From positions 62,001-126,000 of the forward strand of contig CP087206.1 in the NCBI GenBank assembly GCA_020912385.1: 64,000 nt of DNA, read 5' to 3'. The translations under genes were made by a program, and so were the position numbers. This document shows, piece by piece, positions 11,037-22,372 of the stretch; within the stretch, counting starts at the first letter, position 1, and the number at the start of each line of letters is the position of its first letter. A model generated the notes under the pieces. It was not told the DNA's origin and ran no database searches. It saw nothing but the letters and a program-made list of their open reading frames with translations. This DNA is from Neofusicoccum parvum (taxonomy: Eukaryota; Ascomycota; Dothideomycetes; Botryosphaeriales; Botryosphaeriaceae).

Positions 11037-12766
11037 ACTATGTGAATAATGGGATTGTAACGTATGAAATGGTGCATGGGTAACAGGCACATGCACATCG
11101 GAGTTTGGAAGGCTTCTTATCTCGGAGTAGACAATTCTGTTCACGCAGGCTTTGCATTAGGACTGAATGGTTTATTTAAGCTTTCGAAGTATTTGAAACG
11201 TTTAGACATATCAGAATTGACGCAGAGATTCACCGGTAGCCCCTGACTGACGATGTGGACAAACCGGAAGATATGTAGAGACAGGTGTTCAAGACGTTCT
11301 TGGAACCCAACAAGAGGTTCACTTGGACTAACTACATCGTCATGCGTCTGGTCACGACAACAGTTTACTTGAGCCCAACCCCAGGATTCAAGAGGATCGC
11401 GCTACTCAAAGGAATTACTCCATGCAAATCAAGTGGTCTATCCTATCCATATGCAATCTCGTAGCAGTTCACGCATCAGATTGGAACCACCAAGGCACTA
11501 GTGCTTTGAGATCATACAAGCTCCATAGAGCTAATTGACGTTGGGTAAAGGCAAAGCCGTAGGGTTATGACAATGGACATCATTATTTGAGCGAAGTTGA
11601 CCCCGCAGGTTCCTCTTCATTCATACTTTGTGGATAATCGAGATCCTGGGTACAACAGATAGTGCTGCTCTGCTATTGGACGGATCCTTCTAACATTGGT
11701 GTTCAATAGTGTACAGATAAATCTCCTGAATCTCTTTTGCTCATCGCTCATACCTCGTAGTAAAGGCTCCCAGTGATTATCAGTAGCGCTCTAGTATAGC
11801 ATTTTGCTTGTACCCGATCGGAGCGGACGTATGGAAGACGTACAAATTTTGCGTTGGCAAGGAATTTGATGGTTCCTACATGCCTGCGTAGACTAAGGAT
11901 AGCAATAAGAAGCACGGCATCAGTGACACTGGCGACTTCTTCCACAACCTCATCAAGATCTCTATCATCTATAACTGAATGTGTCACCAAATGAAAATGC
12001 ATATGGCTTTCGGTCTTGTATCTTACGTTGCCTGGCACTGGGTTACAAAGGATGTCTCCCGTTAGGCATCTGTCTTTTTTGCTCACTCCGTCTTTTCAGC
12101 AACTTCGTCACTCTCATAACTTCTACTTCCCTTCTTCCCACCGCCCAAGCATTAAGTAGTTCGCCTCCGGAAAAGGACAAGTGGGCGCAGGGGGGTATTA
12201 TGGAGAATACAGAGTCCGGGGAGTGAACAGGAAGTTGCAGAACGTTCACGGAGCCAGATGGAAATGCTCCAAGCTTAAATGTACCGGAGCAAGGTGTGGG
12301 TCGCAGCGGTGTGAAGGCCGAGCTTTGCATGCGTGTACCCGCAAGTCCGAGGATTCGCCAATCAGAGCCACGTTTATAGTAATACGAGCGACGCTACACG
12401 AATTCGCGCATGGCCCCGAGTCAGCTGAAACGACCGTAGAAGGTGCATTGTCTTGGCGGTCTCCTTAACGCTTGCAAATGCCGCGCTACATCAGATGATA
12501 TACATGCTAGGCGGCCTTCGGCCGTACACTTGACCATGCTGTCGGCCAACTTCTCTGTGTCCACAAGGCATCCCCGCAATAAATCCGTACAGAGAGGTGC
12601 TATTCAGTCCGAGCGGTAGAGGCACAGCAATGGACCGAGGAACCTTTTCCCTTATTAAAGCGATGTCTCGGCCGTCGAGCAGACTGCAAATCTGTCTTTC
12701 TAACGCTCTGCATTCTAACTTTCCTTCCTGCATCTCTACGTCAAGTGACATCCATTCGTTTCCAAG
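11037..12766. other. intergenic, no supported gene
   Basis: A 112-codon minus-strand frame (11748-12086) contains a hydrophobic stretch (TDAVLLIAILSL), but I see no family match or splice structure. Otherwise only short shadow frames. The stretch 12491-12766 is promoter of the peroxygenase gene. Confidence 0.45.
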
Positions 12767-13811
12767 ATGCATCGTTCCCTGTGTTTCGGCATCAGCCTTC
12801 TCCCGCTCGCTCTTGGCTTCTCGCACCTCGTTCACGATGACGACAAGCTCAGTCTCCGCCAAAACCAGCAGAGAGACAGCGGATTGAAACCCAACCACTT
12901 CACATGGACTGCTCCAGGCGAGGGAGACTGTACGTGCTCTATAGTCAGCGCCCGAAGTACGTGCTATTGATCCTTTACTAGTGCGCGCGCCTTGCCCTAT
13001 ACTCAACACGTTGGCCAACCACGAGTTCCTTCCCCACGACGGCCGTAACATCACCCTTGACAAAGCTGTCAACGCTCTCGGAGATGCCTTGAACATTGCC
13101 CCGGCCCTGGCTACAACGTTCTTCAACGGCGGCTTGCGCACCAACCCAACTGCCAACGCAACTGTAAGTCCCGAGTGCCGGCTCACGGCCTCCTCCCCCG
13201 GGATCGTCACCCAGTCGGCCATACGCGCCATATCTACCCTCCAGATACACTTGGGTGCCCTTATGTAGTAGATTACCCGCTAACTCCACGCAGTGGTTCG
13301 ATTTTGACATGCTTCATAAACACAACGTCCTCGAGCACGACGGTTCCCTCTCGCGCCAGGACATGTACTTCAACACGTCCAACCTCTTCGATGCCGACAC
13401 GTTTGACGCATTCCTCGCCTACTTCGGCGACGCCGATACGTTGGAGGTCAACGCCACGGCCGATGCGCGCGCCCGCCACGCCAACGAAATGAGCAAAATC
13501 AACCCGGAGTTCACGATCACGCAGACAAGCCTACAGATCATGGTCGGGGAGGCTGCGATGATGTTGATGGTCTGGGGAAGTGTCGAGGAGCCGGGTGCGA
13601 ACAGGACATTCTTCGAGTATTTCTTCAGTAAGTACCTCCGTCTGGTCTGAAACGGCCCCTTATCTGACTGTCCGACGCAGGGAACGAGCGCCTTCCGGTG
13701 GAATTGGGTTGGGCTCCTGGTGAGACTGAGATCGGCGCGGCTGATGCAACCTCACTTATTACCGCGATGGTAGCGGCGAGCCCGAGCGATGTCCCTCTGG
13801 TTTATGCTTAA
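12767..13811 (+). CDS. secreted haem-thiolate peroxygenase (chloroperoxidase/UPO family)
   Basis: Four exons: 12767-12929, 12982-13163, 13294-13627, 13681-13811; 269 residues. Signal peptide MHRSLCFGISLLPLALG. The proximal haem-ligand motif is APCP (Cys59) followed by LNTLANHEFLPHDGRNI. The Mg-site motif EHDGSLSRQD starts at Glu129. A Glu-rich helix (WGSVEEPG) and NERLPVELGW near the C-terminus complete the family signature. Short length plus PCP...EHD...E corresponds to the short (group I) unspecific peroxygenases. These use H2O2 to hydroxylate or epoxidise substrates outside the cell (family knowledge). All splice sites are consensus and every phase matches. Confidence 0.93.
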
Positions 13812-14465
13812 GATGGTGGACGATGGCTCTTAAGGCTCATGTATGAATGTGTATGATTCCTGTCTAGACGTGTAAATATTGATAAGAAGCCTTTTGTAAT
13901 CAAGGATGCTCATAGACTTATGCCGTCTAATTGTTTAATGTTCTCCAAGCCGTAAGAAATGCAATCACATTCTGAATTAACCCAAGCGTTCGAGCTCCTA
14001 CATGGTTTTTAGCGCAGAAAAAATCCGCAAGAATGTCACAGGTGCCTCCGCTTTGCCACTGACATGAGGTAGATACTGGTAATATGCAAATGCCTCCGTT
14101 CCACCAGATCGGTGTCAAATAATTGTAAAAAGACCGAAGCTTATTTCAATGAAGACATTTCATATATAATCTGCAGATTGCACACTTGAGGTAGTACGTA
14201 TGAATAGTTACATACAATTGACGACAAATATTCATTTAAAATCTCTTTTGACGACACTCCAGCGTGGTTGGAATATAAAAACAGGATAGCCTAATGTACT
14301 TCGTTGTAGCAAGAGTGAGGGTAAGTTGTGAAGGTCATAAGCACAGTTACTATTGGTATTGCTACACTGGACCTGAATTTTGATAAAAAAACCGCACACT
14401 CCCAACGCCATTGCTTGATAATGCACAAACACCTGCCTTTGTTCTCTCCACTTCCTTTCGTCACC
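13812..14465. other. convergent 3' intergenic region, AT-rich
   Basis: Spacer between the peroxygenase stop and the sulfatase-domain stop. AT-rich, especially 14120-14400; no supported gene. Confidence 0.6.
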
Positions 14466-17227
14466 TCATGTCTCCCACCAATGCTCCTTCTTCAGCTTCC
14501 CCGCGCTCGAATCTATAGCACTCCGATCCGTGCTCCGCGCCGCCTTGTGGTAGCTCCACCGCTCCCTCTGCTCCCAGAACCACCACCTGCCCAACCGCTC
14601 TGCCAGCTTTGCCCATTCAATAGCTTCTTTTCTGCCACCATGCTTCTTTTTCATCTTCTTGACCAACTCTTTCATCGTCCATGCCTCGATCGGCTTCTGC
14701 TCGAGCGGATCGACGGAGCTGTCGGTGAAACGAAGCGAGGCGGTTGAGCACAGCGGCATGATCAAGCGGTAGGGGGACGCAGACGAGCCGATCGACATTA
14801 TGGAGCCTCCCGGATTGATAACGCTGAAGTGCCAGTCCTCCTGCTGCTTCGCAGACGAGACATTGGCTGAGCGGCTCGCCGACGTGTCGCGGATGAGCGA
14901 CTGGCCCTGGTAGCGGTGGACGAGGCGGCCCGCGGCGTCGGCCTGCGAGGTGTTGAGCGAGTTGGTCTGCAGCAGGAGGTCGAGCACGGTCGGGATGATG
15001 GAGGTCGGCTGCGCCTTGGTCTGCAGCTGGATGCGCGGCAGCTGCGGGTGCACGAATACCAGCGGGATGGCGAAGTTGCTGATGTGCCCGTTTTCGAATG
15101 TCGAGGTGGAGCCGTCCGGCGTGTCGAAGGCGAGGCCGTGGTCGCCGACCAGGACGACGAGTGTTTCGTTGATCGCGCCAACCTCTTCGAGCAGGTTGAA
15201 GATTTGGCCCAGCCACTCGTCCTGGTATTTTATGGTATTTAAATAGTTGTCGAACGGGTCTTCGGTGCGCCATCGGCGGTGTGCGAGGTAAGATTCGGTT
15301 TCGTTCCAGCTTTGGGGAGTTGCGAAGGGATGATGAGTCGTGCTCGTGACGTGCGAGATAAATAGGCGCTTCTCCTGAGCGCCTAGGAACAGATCGCGCA
15401 TGTATGGCAGGGTCTCCGGTTCGGGAAAGCCGAAGTAGTTGCATTCGGGCTCCTTCGGGGGATAGTGCTTCGACGAGGGATTCTTGATGGTTTCCTTTAG
15501 GATGACGTTTTTGAAGCCCATTTGCTCATCCAGAATATCCTGCGAGTCGTACTGATCTGTGATGGACTGCACAAGCCACGACTCCCACGGCCATGATCTG
15601 TAGTCCGACCGACTGGCTACCTTCGATCCTGAAGATGATCCCTTATGCTCGGGCGCCTCATTGAACAGATCAGTGATATGCGGCATGCAGGGCTGGTATA
15701 TTTGACCATGGACTTCCTCGGTGAAGTCTACGGGCAGGGGTTGAACGCCGCAGTGGCTGGAAACGAGACTTTTGAGGGTGAAAGCGCTGGCAGTCAGTGC
15801 TCCCTGAACATTTATGCCGCCCAATGTACTGTTCTCAAAGCGAGACATCCAACTTTTTCCATCTCGAGGCGCATGATCTCCGAATCCTGCCGACTCTCCC
15901 GTCAAGAGCGAAGAGACAGGAGTCAAAGAACCCAGCTTTTTGTCCACTTCAGGCGCAGCTGCATGGGCATCCGATCCGTAGGAAGACAGAACAGTGTCAT
16001 AAACATGGCTCTCCTTTCTGAATGGGAACATGTCCTTGCGGGTGCTTTCCATCGTGATCTGGAGGACGTGCTTGATGGACGGGTTGTGTGCCTTGATGCC
16101 GGCCACCAGATCCTCCAAGACTGGCTGCTCCAGATGGGAAACCTTGAGCGGGTCGCATGTTGGGTCGTATCCTCCTTTCTGGCCCTTTTCTGCGCCATTA
16201 TCGATGAGGTCGCGGAGCTCCGTATGGCCTTGGCGGCGACAGCCTTCCGATTCCGGCTTCCAATCGGCAACTGGTGGCCGGCCACCCTCCCACGACTGCT
16301 TCGCAAACTGTTCGAAAGGAAAATCGACGGCAGAGGGAGCCACAGGAAGGCAGAACTCCGAGTTGATTGGATTGAATAGGAAGGCGCCGAAGAGCGTGAG
16401 AGGAAGGGACCCGGACATGTGGGCATACGGCGGGTTGCGAGGGCGAACTGTCTGCAGCACTACTACTGTGACGATGGCGGTAAGTATTCCCACAGCCTTG
16501 AGAAGCGACTTTGCCGTGGACCTTGGGGCCTGGGGAGCATGTCTACGGCTCGTCAGTTGACTTTCGCTCGAATTGAACAGGTCGAAGTGCATACTTTTGA
16601 CTCGCTTCATCATCGGATACGTTGACCAAGGGCTCATATTGGGCAGAGTGCTGCTTCCCCCGGACGATGAGCCAGGCTTGCTGGAGCGAGGCACACGTGT
16701 TGTCAATCAGGTAAGACACGCCATTGTAGAAGCTCGGGGTGATCAACCAAGCAACAACGGACAAGGCGAGCAGTGCGATGGAGAACTTGACAGTGCCTGA
16801 GAGAAGGATCTTGATTCCCGAGGGGTCGTTGGCAAGGCTTCCGGCCGCCATCCATTGCACCTCACCGCCGGTCTCCACGTAAAACGCGATAGTTGCGGCG
16901 GACGCGGCAGCTGTGAGAGAACTTGCGGGGAGTCAGTATCTGCGCCTGATGCTTCCTTCCGTAGGATACTCACGTCAACAGCCCGCCGATCCACTTCCTC
17001 ACCGTCCCTGCATTGTGACGGAAGATCACGGTCTGTCCAACGACGAGGAGAGCGGCGTCGGGTAGAAGGAAGGTCGGAAGGTATAGAATGAATAGGAGGA
17101 TGGGAAGGGAAGTCCTGTGCGAGTAGAGATGCAAGACTTTGGCGGAGAAGAACGAAACGAAGAAAAGAGAGAACTGGTCCCTCGTTCTCAGCAGGAGGCC
17201 GAAGGGCCAGACCGCCTTGGAGGTCAT
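14466..17227 (-). CDS. membrane-anchored sulfatase-domain protein
   Basis: Three exons: 16974-17227, 16595-16921, 14466-16542; 885 residues. About five hydrophobic segments lie in the first 270 residues (for example LPILLFILYLPTFLLPDAALLVV and KFSIALLALSVVAWLI). A large alkaline-phosphatase-like/sulfatase domain follows. Seen: LQITMESTRKDMFPF (first metal site), GINVQGALTASAF with TLKSLVSSHCG (nucleophile region), LVVLVGDHGLAFD (metal-binding Asp-His) and GHISNFAIPLVFVHP. The layout resembles lipoteichoic-acid-synthase-type transferases more than soluble sulfatases; fungal homologues are mostly uncharacterised. The acceptor of intron 1 must be CAAG at 16922, after a TACTGAC branch point; the next CACAG breaks the frame. 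Substrate unknown. Confidence 0.88.
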
Positions 17228-20200
17228 TGTGTGAGTGTGGCACGCGAGCAGCGCCAGGGTCTAGGTCGCGTGCGCAGCTATATACCCGAGTCGACGGCAG
17301 GCAAAGACAAAACGGCGTGTCGCAAGCGGAAGCGTGAAGAGTGTGTGAGGCTGGCGGCGCGGGTTTAGTTGGGGAGAGGACCCGCAGGTTAAGTTCTCAG
17401 TAAGCCATGACCCGTTGGTCAGTAGGCTGTACCGTTTGGGATTCTCGTTTGGGGCGCAGGTAACGGTAAGCCTTGTTGCCAGTTGGTGCTGAGGCCCCTT
17501 CGGCCCCGAGTTGCCAAACACGAACACCGGTCCAAGGCACCCAAGCTCTGCCACGGAAGCGCGAAGCGAGCTTAGCATGTGGCTGCTTGTTTGGGGGCTA
17601 ATACAATCCGGGGTAGGTCAGCCCTGGGTCAGTGTGGAGATCAACCCTAAAAATGTTAGCAAACGGCTTTGGTCCCTGTGGATCCGTGTCCGTTCAGCCC
17701 CGACGGAGTGCCGGCGGCTGGTTGGGCACACTTCCCAGGCCCTGGGCCTTCTTGCGTCATGTTGAGTGAAGTTTGGCTAAGAGTGTCACGAGTGTGGTTC
17801 TTCGGCGTCCAGGGCGAGGCTGTCAACAGGGCTCCAGCCGGGCTGGTGTGGGACCGGGGGAAATCCAACGGCGGCCAGCAGGACGAGGAGGGCAGCAGCA
17901 TGGTGCGATCTGGCCCGAGCCGGAATGGGGGCGTGAGAAATTGCCTAAGAGCATCTCGTATTCAGCTGCGGCTATGCCGTTTCCCGAAGGTTAAATTGGT
18001 TGTGGGATCCAGCTGCGCCCAGTGGAAGAATGAAAGGTGGCACCAACAGTCAGTGCGCGCAGGATTAGCCCTGCGCAGTGCCGCCCCTGAGGTTGCACGG
18101 CCAATCACAACCTTCTCAGAGGGATTTTCGTTTGGATCGATCCGTGGGAATGCCTGGGTGGCTGACAAGCGGGCGCAGACAAGCTCAGCCAAGCTTTGAG
18201 CTAAAATGCTTGGTAGTCATTTAACACGAGCACTCAACCCTCCCATTGGGCCCGCGACTGAAGCAGTAAGGTTCGTCTCGGACATGGCGTGCTCGTGTTC
18301 CAAGCGACGTGACTGATCAGAGAGATGCGCCGTCCGGGGAGAGGCGGCCGCAGAGCGTGTCGCAACGCAGTGGCAGGACTGTGTCCAGCTGCACATTCAG
18401 CCCCAGGTCCTGTGCCACCCGCGACTGCTGTCAGTGTTCGCCGAGTGCTACTTTAAGGTCAGACATGGCGCATTAGAGGTATGACAAGGGTCGTTCGATC
18501 TGCACGGGGCTAGCCAACGGGGAAATTCCCGCAGCGGGTTCCGCCGGCGGCGAAGCCACAAGGCAGACTTGCGACCTCTTGCCGCATCTGGTCGGCCCTC
18601 GGAACGAACACTCTGGGAGGGCAGAGTCAGGGGCAGGCAGATCCATTCTCCATCTGCAGGGTCGCATGTGCGGCGCCGGACGAGGCTATGTAGTGCGCGG
18701 GGCAGGCGCAGAGATGGATGCCTTGCCCTCCGTATAGCGGTCTTATTCTTAGGCAACAACGCACAGCAGGCTGGGGCTGAGGCCCAGGCAGATCCATCTT
18801 CATGTTGGTGGTCTATGCACGTGTTCCTCCGGCCAATGGCTGCTGCGGCAATCGAGCCTGTCAGCTCCAGCTGACGGGGGGCCGGAACAGCGATTGGCCA
18901 CCGTGGGCCACAGCCGCCGCCGCATCATTTCTGCATCCGGCCTGGCTGCATCCATCGGTGATGTCGTGAGAAGGGCGTGTAGCACGCGCCGGTCGCGTGC
19001 GCAAGACTGAGTTTGCAGGGCGGCTCCACACGATGCTCTGACAAGGCGATGCAGGGTAATATACATGCGATGACGGAAGCAGGATTGTATTGCTGCCGGG
19101 ATTGAGGAACAGCGTTGTTGAAAGTCGTTGCCGCAACCCCGCAGTGGCACTTCTTTTTTGGTGTCCACAGCGCGGCTTGACGCTCTCCCAACTGCAACTG
19201 CAGTGCTTGGGCAGCATCTGCCCATCTGCAGACTTTGATGCAACTCAAGCGTCTTTGTCGCGTGCTACCTTGGCGTTTGTAAGCTTGCGTCAGAGAAAAT
19301 CGGGACACTTGTTGCCTCCAAGTGGCTGCGCAAAAATTGGCCTGATTGCTGATTTCGAGATCCTTCTACTTTCCTGGGATGCCAGCTCCACGTGTCAATA
19401 CCCTGTGTCTTTTCCCCTCGCTTACTGAATGCCTCATCTGCCATCTCTACCAGTTCACAGTGCTTGAGTAGCAAAGTTTATGAACAACTGTTCATGTCTG
19501 TCCAACTGCGGAACCATGGGTTCGTCCAGGCTGTGTTCTTCTGAAAGGTAACATCCATGCAAAGATTTGAGCGGTATGCGCGGACGTTCTTCCTACAAGG
19601 CTTTCACGGATGAAGCATTTCTGCGCTTCACTCGCTCTCTTCAGCGGCGTCCTCTCTGTTGCAACGCATGGTCTGAAACCGCTGCTGACCAATGATCCAG
19701 TTGCGGGTGTGCTGTTGTAGGAGTATAAGTAGCTCCATCGGGAGTGCATGCCTTTCAACGTCGTTAGATGTTGCGGGTGATGTCATATCCAACACCGGAC
19801 TAACAACGCAGCCGCATGTTTGCGTGCCCAATGACACACCTTAAAGAAATGAAGCTAGCTGTTTGAAAACAGATTGAAAACCAAAGCCCCCTTCTACGTG
19901 GCTTGGGCATTTAGAGAATGGTGCTGTAGACATCTGCCTAGCCTAATTTGGAGTATAGGCTTAGGCTCTCGCATTCGTTCCGAGTCGGGTCTACCACCAT
20001 CGGGTTCATCACCGTCGGACTTTAACGCTTGCTCGTCGGCGATAGCCAATGTCCGAATCGGTTTATAAGAAGACGGCCTCCATACGTGGCCGCGTCGTTC
20101 CCTCGTTTCGCATGTTACGACGCAGCTTCCCTTATAGGCCTGCTCACATCGACTGATCTGTGGTCTTGCACGACCACACAATGCGACACTGGCTCGTGCA

Positions 20201-20631
20201 GAATCAACATAGAGGCTGGAATTCTGCGGTCTCAGCAACTGTGAAAGCAGAAGGAAAAGAGAAGAAAGCGTCAGAAGTTGGTTGGGCGTTTCTCACCGCC
20301 AGATATTCCCGCTGATTGCGCTTGTTTGCCGCCAGTCGAGCCAACAGTCAACATGTAGGCGACGAAGCAAGCCTAATGCTACTCCCTTGCAGCACGCCTC
20401 CTTACGCTCGCATCGTCCGATGTAGACAGCAGCGTCGGCCCACGACACGCGTAAGACCAGCATCCGGTCACCATTATAGGCAGAAAGCATTCGCGGCCCA
20501 GTGCACATCTTTACTCATTGGAGCTCGCGAGACGGCAGCGGCTGACTATAAATGCCGATATGGCCCCATTCCAGCAGTGCTTCCCCTATTGTTTCGTTTC
20601 TCAACCCAGCGTTGCAAGCAGCACCGACGCA
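17228..20631. other. gene-poor 3.4-kb intergenic region
   Basis: Promoter side of both flanking genes. Several overlapping frames of up to 176 codons occur on both strands. None has a domain, a signal peptide or convincing introns. I see no terminal repeats, target-site duplication or transposase remnant. Confidence 0.45.
20547..20552 (+). promoter_or_regulatory. TATA box of carboxylesterase gene 1
   Basis: TATAAA, 80 bases upstream of the ATG at 20632. Confidence 0.55.
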
Positions 20632-22275
20632 ATGAAAGCCTCTACTGCCCTCAAAGTTGGGACAGTCCAGGCCGTTCTGGCCTTCACCCCCACCGCCAGC
20701 GCCTATCTTTACAACACCACAATCAAGACCCAGTATGGCGCCGTGCAAGGTATTCCGGCTCTTAATACTACCTGCTGCTCCTACCTTGATGGTTGGGAGA
20801 GCGTAACCGTCTGGAAGGGAATCCCTTTCGCCGCCGACACCGGTGGCGCCAACCGTTGGAAGGCCCCGCAGCCTCGCGCTGCCTGGAACGAAACACTTGT
20901 CGCCGACACCTTTGGGTCCGCATGTCCAGCGGGAACCGCGCCCTACGGAGGTGCTGATACGGTCTACGACGAAGACTGCCTGAACCTCAACGTCTGGAGC
21001 TCGGCCAACTCGACCGCCGAGAAACGCCCTGTCATGATCTGGAGCTATCCTGCTGGTGCCAACGGCGCCTGGTCCATGTTCGACGGAGGCGCCATGGCGC
21101 TCCAAGATATCGTCGTTGTCACCTACAACTACCGCACTGGCCCGTACGGCTGGCTTGCCCTTCCTGAGCTGTACGAGGAATCCGGGAACGTCACCACTGG
21201 CAACTACGGCATACTTGATCAGGTTGCGGCCCTGAAGTGGGTTCATGAGAACATTGCCGACTTCGGCGGTGACCCCGATCGCATCACGACCGTCGGACAG
21301 TCTGCTGGCAGCGCTGCTGTGTACCACACTGTGAACAGTCCGCTTGCCAAGGGCCTTATTGTCGGAGCCATTGCCGAGAGCGGGATCCGCGACCCCCGTG
21401 ATCCCGCCTCCACCTCGCTTGCCGAAGGCTACAACAACATGTCGACCTCGGTGTCGTTGAGCAAAGAGTTGATGACGTACCTCAACGTCACCACCCTCGA
21501 AGAGCTGCGCCAGGTCTCCGCCTACACCATCAACGAGTACAGCGGCTTCACTGGCTTCTCGAACTGGAGAGGCACTTTGGACGGCTACGCCCTGCCGATG
21601 ACCTACATGGAGCAACTCGAGAAAGGCCCCGCCAACGACGTGCCCCTCATCACCGGCAACACCAAGGACGAATCCGGCGCTGCCTACGGCACCAACACTA
21701 CTGTAGCACAGTGGGCTGAGACGCTCAACTCCACGTACGGCTCGCTCGCCAGCAAGTTCCTGGAAGCATACCCCGCGTCCAACTCCACCGAGGCCTCCAT
21801 GAACAGCAATCTCCTTGCGCGCGACACCTCTCTTGTCGGCTCCTGGAACTTTGGCAACTTCTGGGCCCAATCGGCCGCCTCGCCCATCTACACGTACTAC
21901 TGGGACCACGCCCCGCCAGGCCAGAGCCAGGGCGCCCACCACATGTCCGAGATCACCTATATTTTCAACAATCTATACGGGACCGATCTGCCCTGGACGT
22001 CGGTAGACTACGACATCGCGACCACCCTGAACGCCTACTGGGCCAACTTCATCAAAACCCAGAATCCAAACACCGGCGGCAGCTACAAGAATGGCTCCCT
22101 CGCCTACTGGGCTCCCAGCAATAGCTCAAGCAAGACCACCTTCCACCTGGCACCCGCCCGCCCAGCCAACGCCAACGGCCTGCCTATCGGATACGCCCAG
22201 GTGCCCGTTGCTACCGATGATCATATCACGTTGCTGAATGAGTTCTTTGACTCGAGGAACGCCTCAACCCTATAG
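20632..22275 (+). CDS. secreted type-B carboxylesterase with atypical oxyanion motif
   Basis: Intronless, 547 residues. The ATG at 20632 starts a signal-peptide-like segment (VGTVQAVLAFTPTASA); the frame is open further upstream, but those 38 codons overlap the TATA box. Carboxylesterase type-B features: EDCLNLNVW near residue 120, nucleophile elbow GQSAGS (Ser224), acidic member in TKDESG (about Glu347), catalytic His in GAHHMSEITYIF (about 436), and many NxS/T sites. The odd point is that the usual HGGG oxyanion-hole motif before the DG-x-LA stretch reads WSYPAGANG (about 137-145). It may still hydrolyse extracellular esters, but the substitution makes activity uncertain. Confidence 0.9.
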   Translation: MKASTALKVGTVQAVLAFTPTASAYLYNTTIKTQYGAVQGIPALNTTCCSYLDGWESVTVWKGIPFAADTGGANRWKAPQPRAAWNETLVADTFGSACPAGTAPYGGADTVYDEDCLNLNVWSSANSTAEKRPVMIWSYPAGANGAWSMFDGGAMALQDIVVVTYNYRTGPYGWLALPELYEESGNVTTGNYGILDQVAALKWVHENIADFGGDPDRITTVGQSAGSAAVYHTVNSPLAKGLIVGAIAESGIRDPRDPASTSLAEGYNNMSTSVSLSKELMTYLNVTTLEELRQVSAYTINEYSGFTGFSNWRGTLDGYALPMTYMEQLEKGPANDVPLITGNTKDESGAAYGTNTTVAQWAETLNSTYGSLASKFLEAYPASNSTEASMNSNLLARDTSLVGSWNFGNFWAQSAASPIYTYYWDHAPPGQSQGAHHMSEITYIFNNLYGTDLPWTSVDYDIATTLNAYWANFIKTQNPNTGGSYKNGSLAYWAPSNSSSKTTFHLAPARPANANGLPIGYAQVPVATDDHITLLNEFFDSRNASTL

Positions 22276-22372
22276 TGGCATAATATGCTCAGTTCAATGG
22301 GATGATGTCTCCTGTACTCCACTTCGTGTATTTACATGTCATTCTAGACAATTCCATGCGTGCATTATACAA

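Noticed and set aside
12491..13231. 246-codon minus-strand frame
   Set aside because: Antisense of the peroxygenase, whose four exons carry the PCP and EHD motifs.
17228..20631. Transposon or repeat-induced-mutation island in the 3.4-kb gap
   Set aside because: No terminal repeats, reverse transcriptase or transposase pieces, and not AT-rich as mutated repeats would be.
20515..21942. 475-codon minus-strand open frame
   Set aside because: Antisense of the first carboxylesterase; no domain features.
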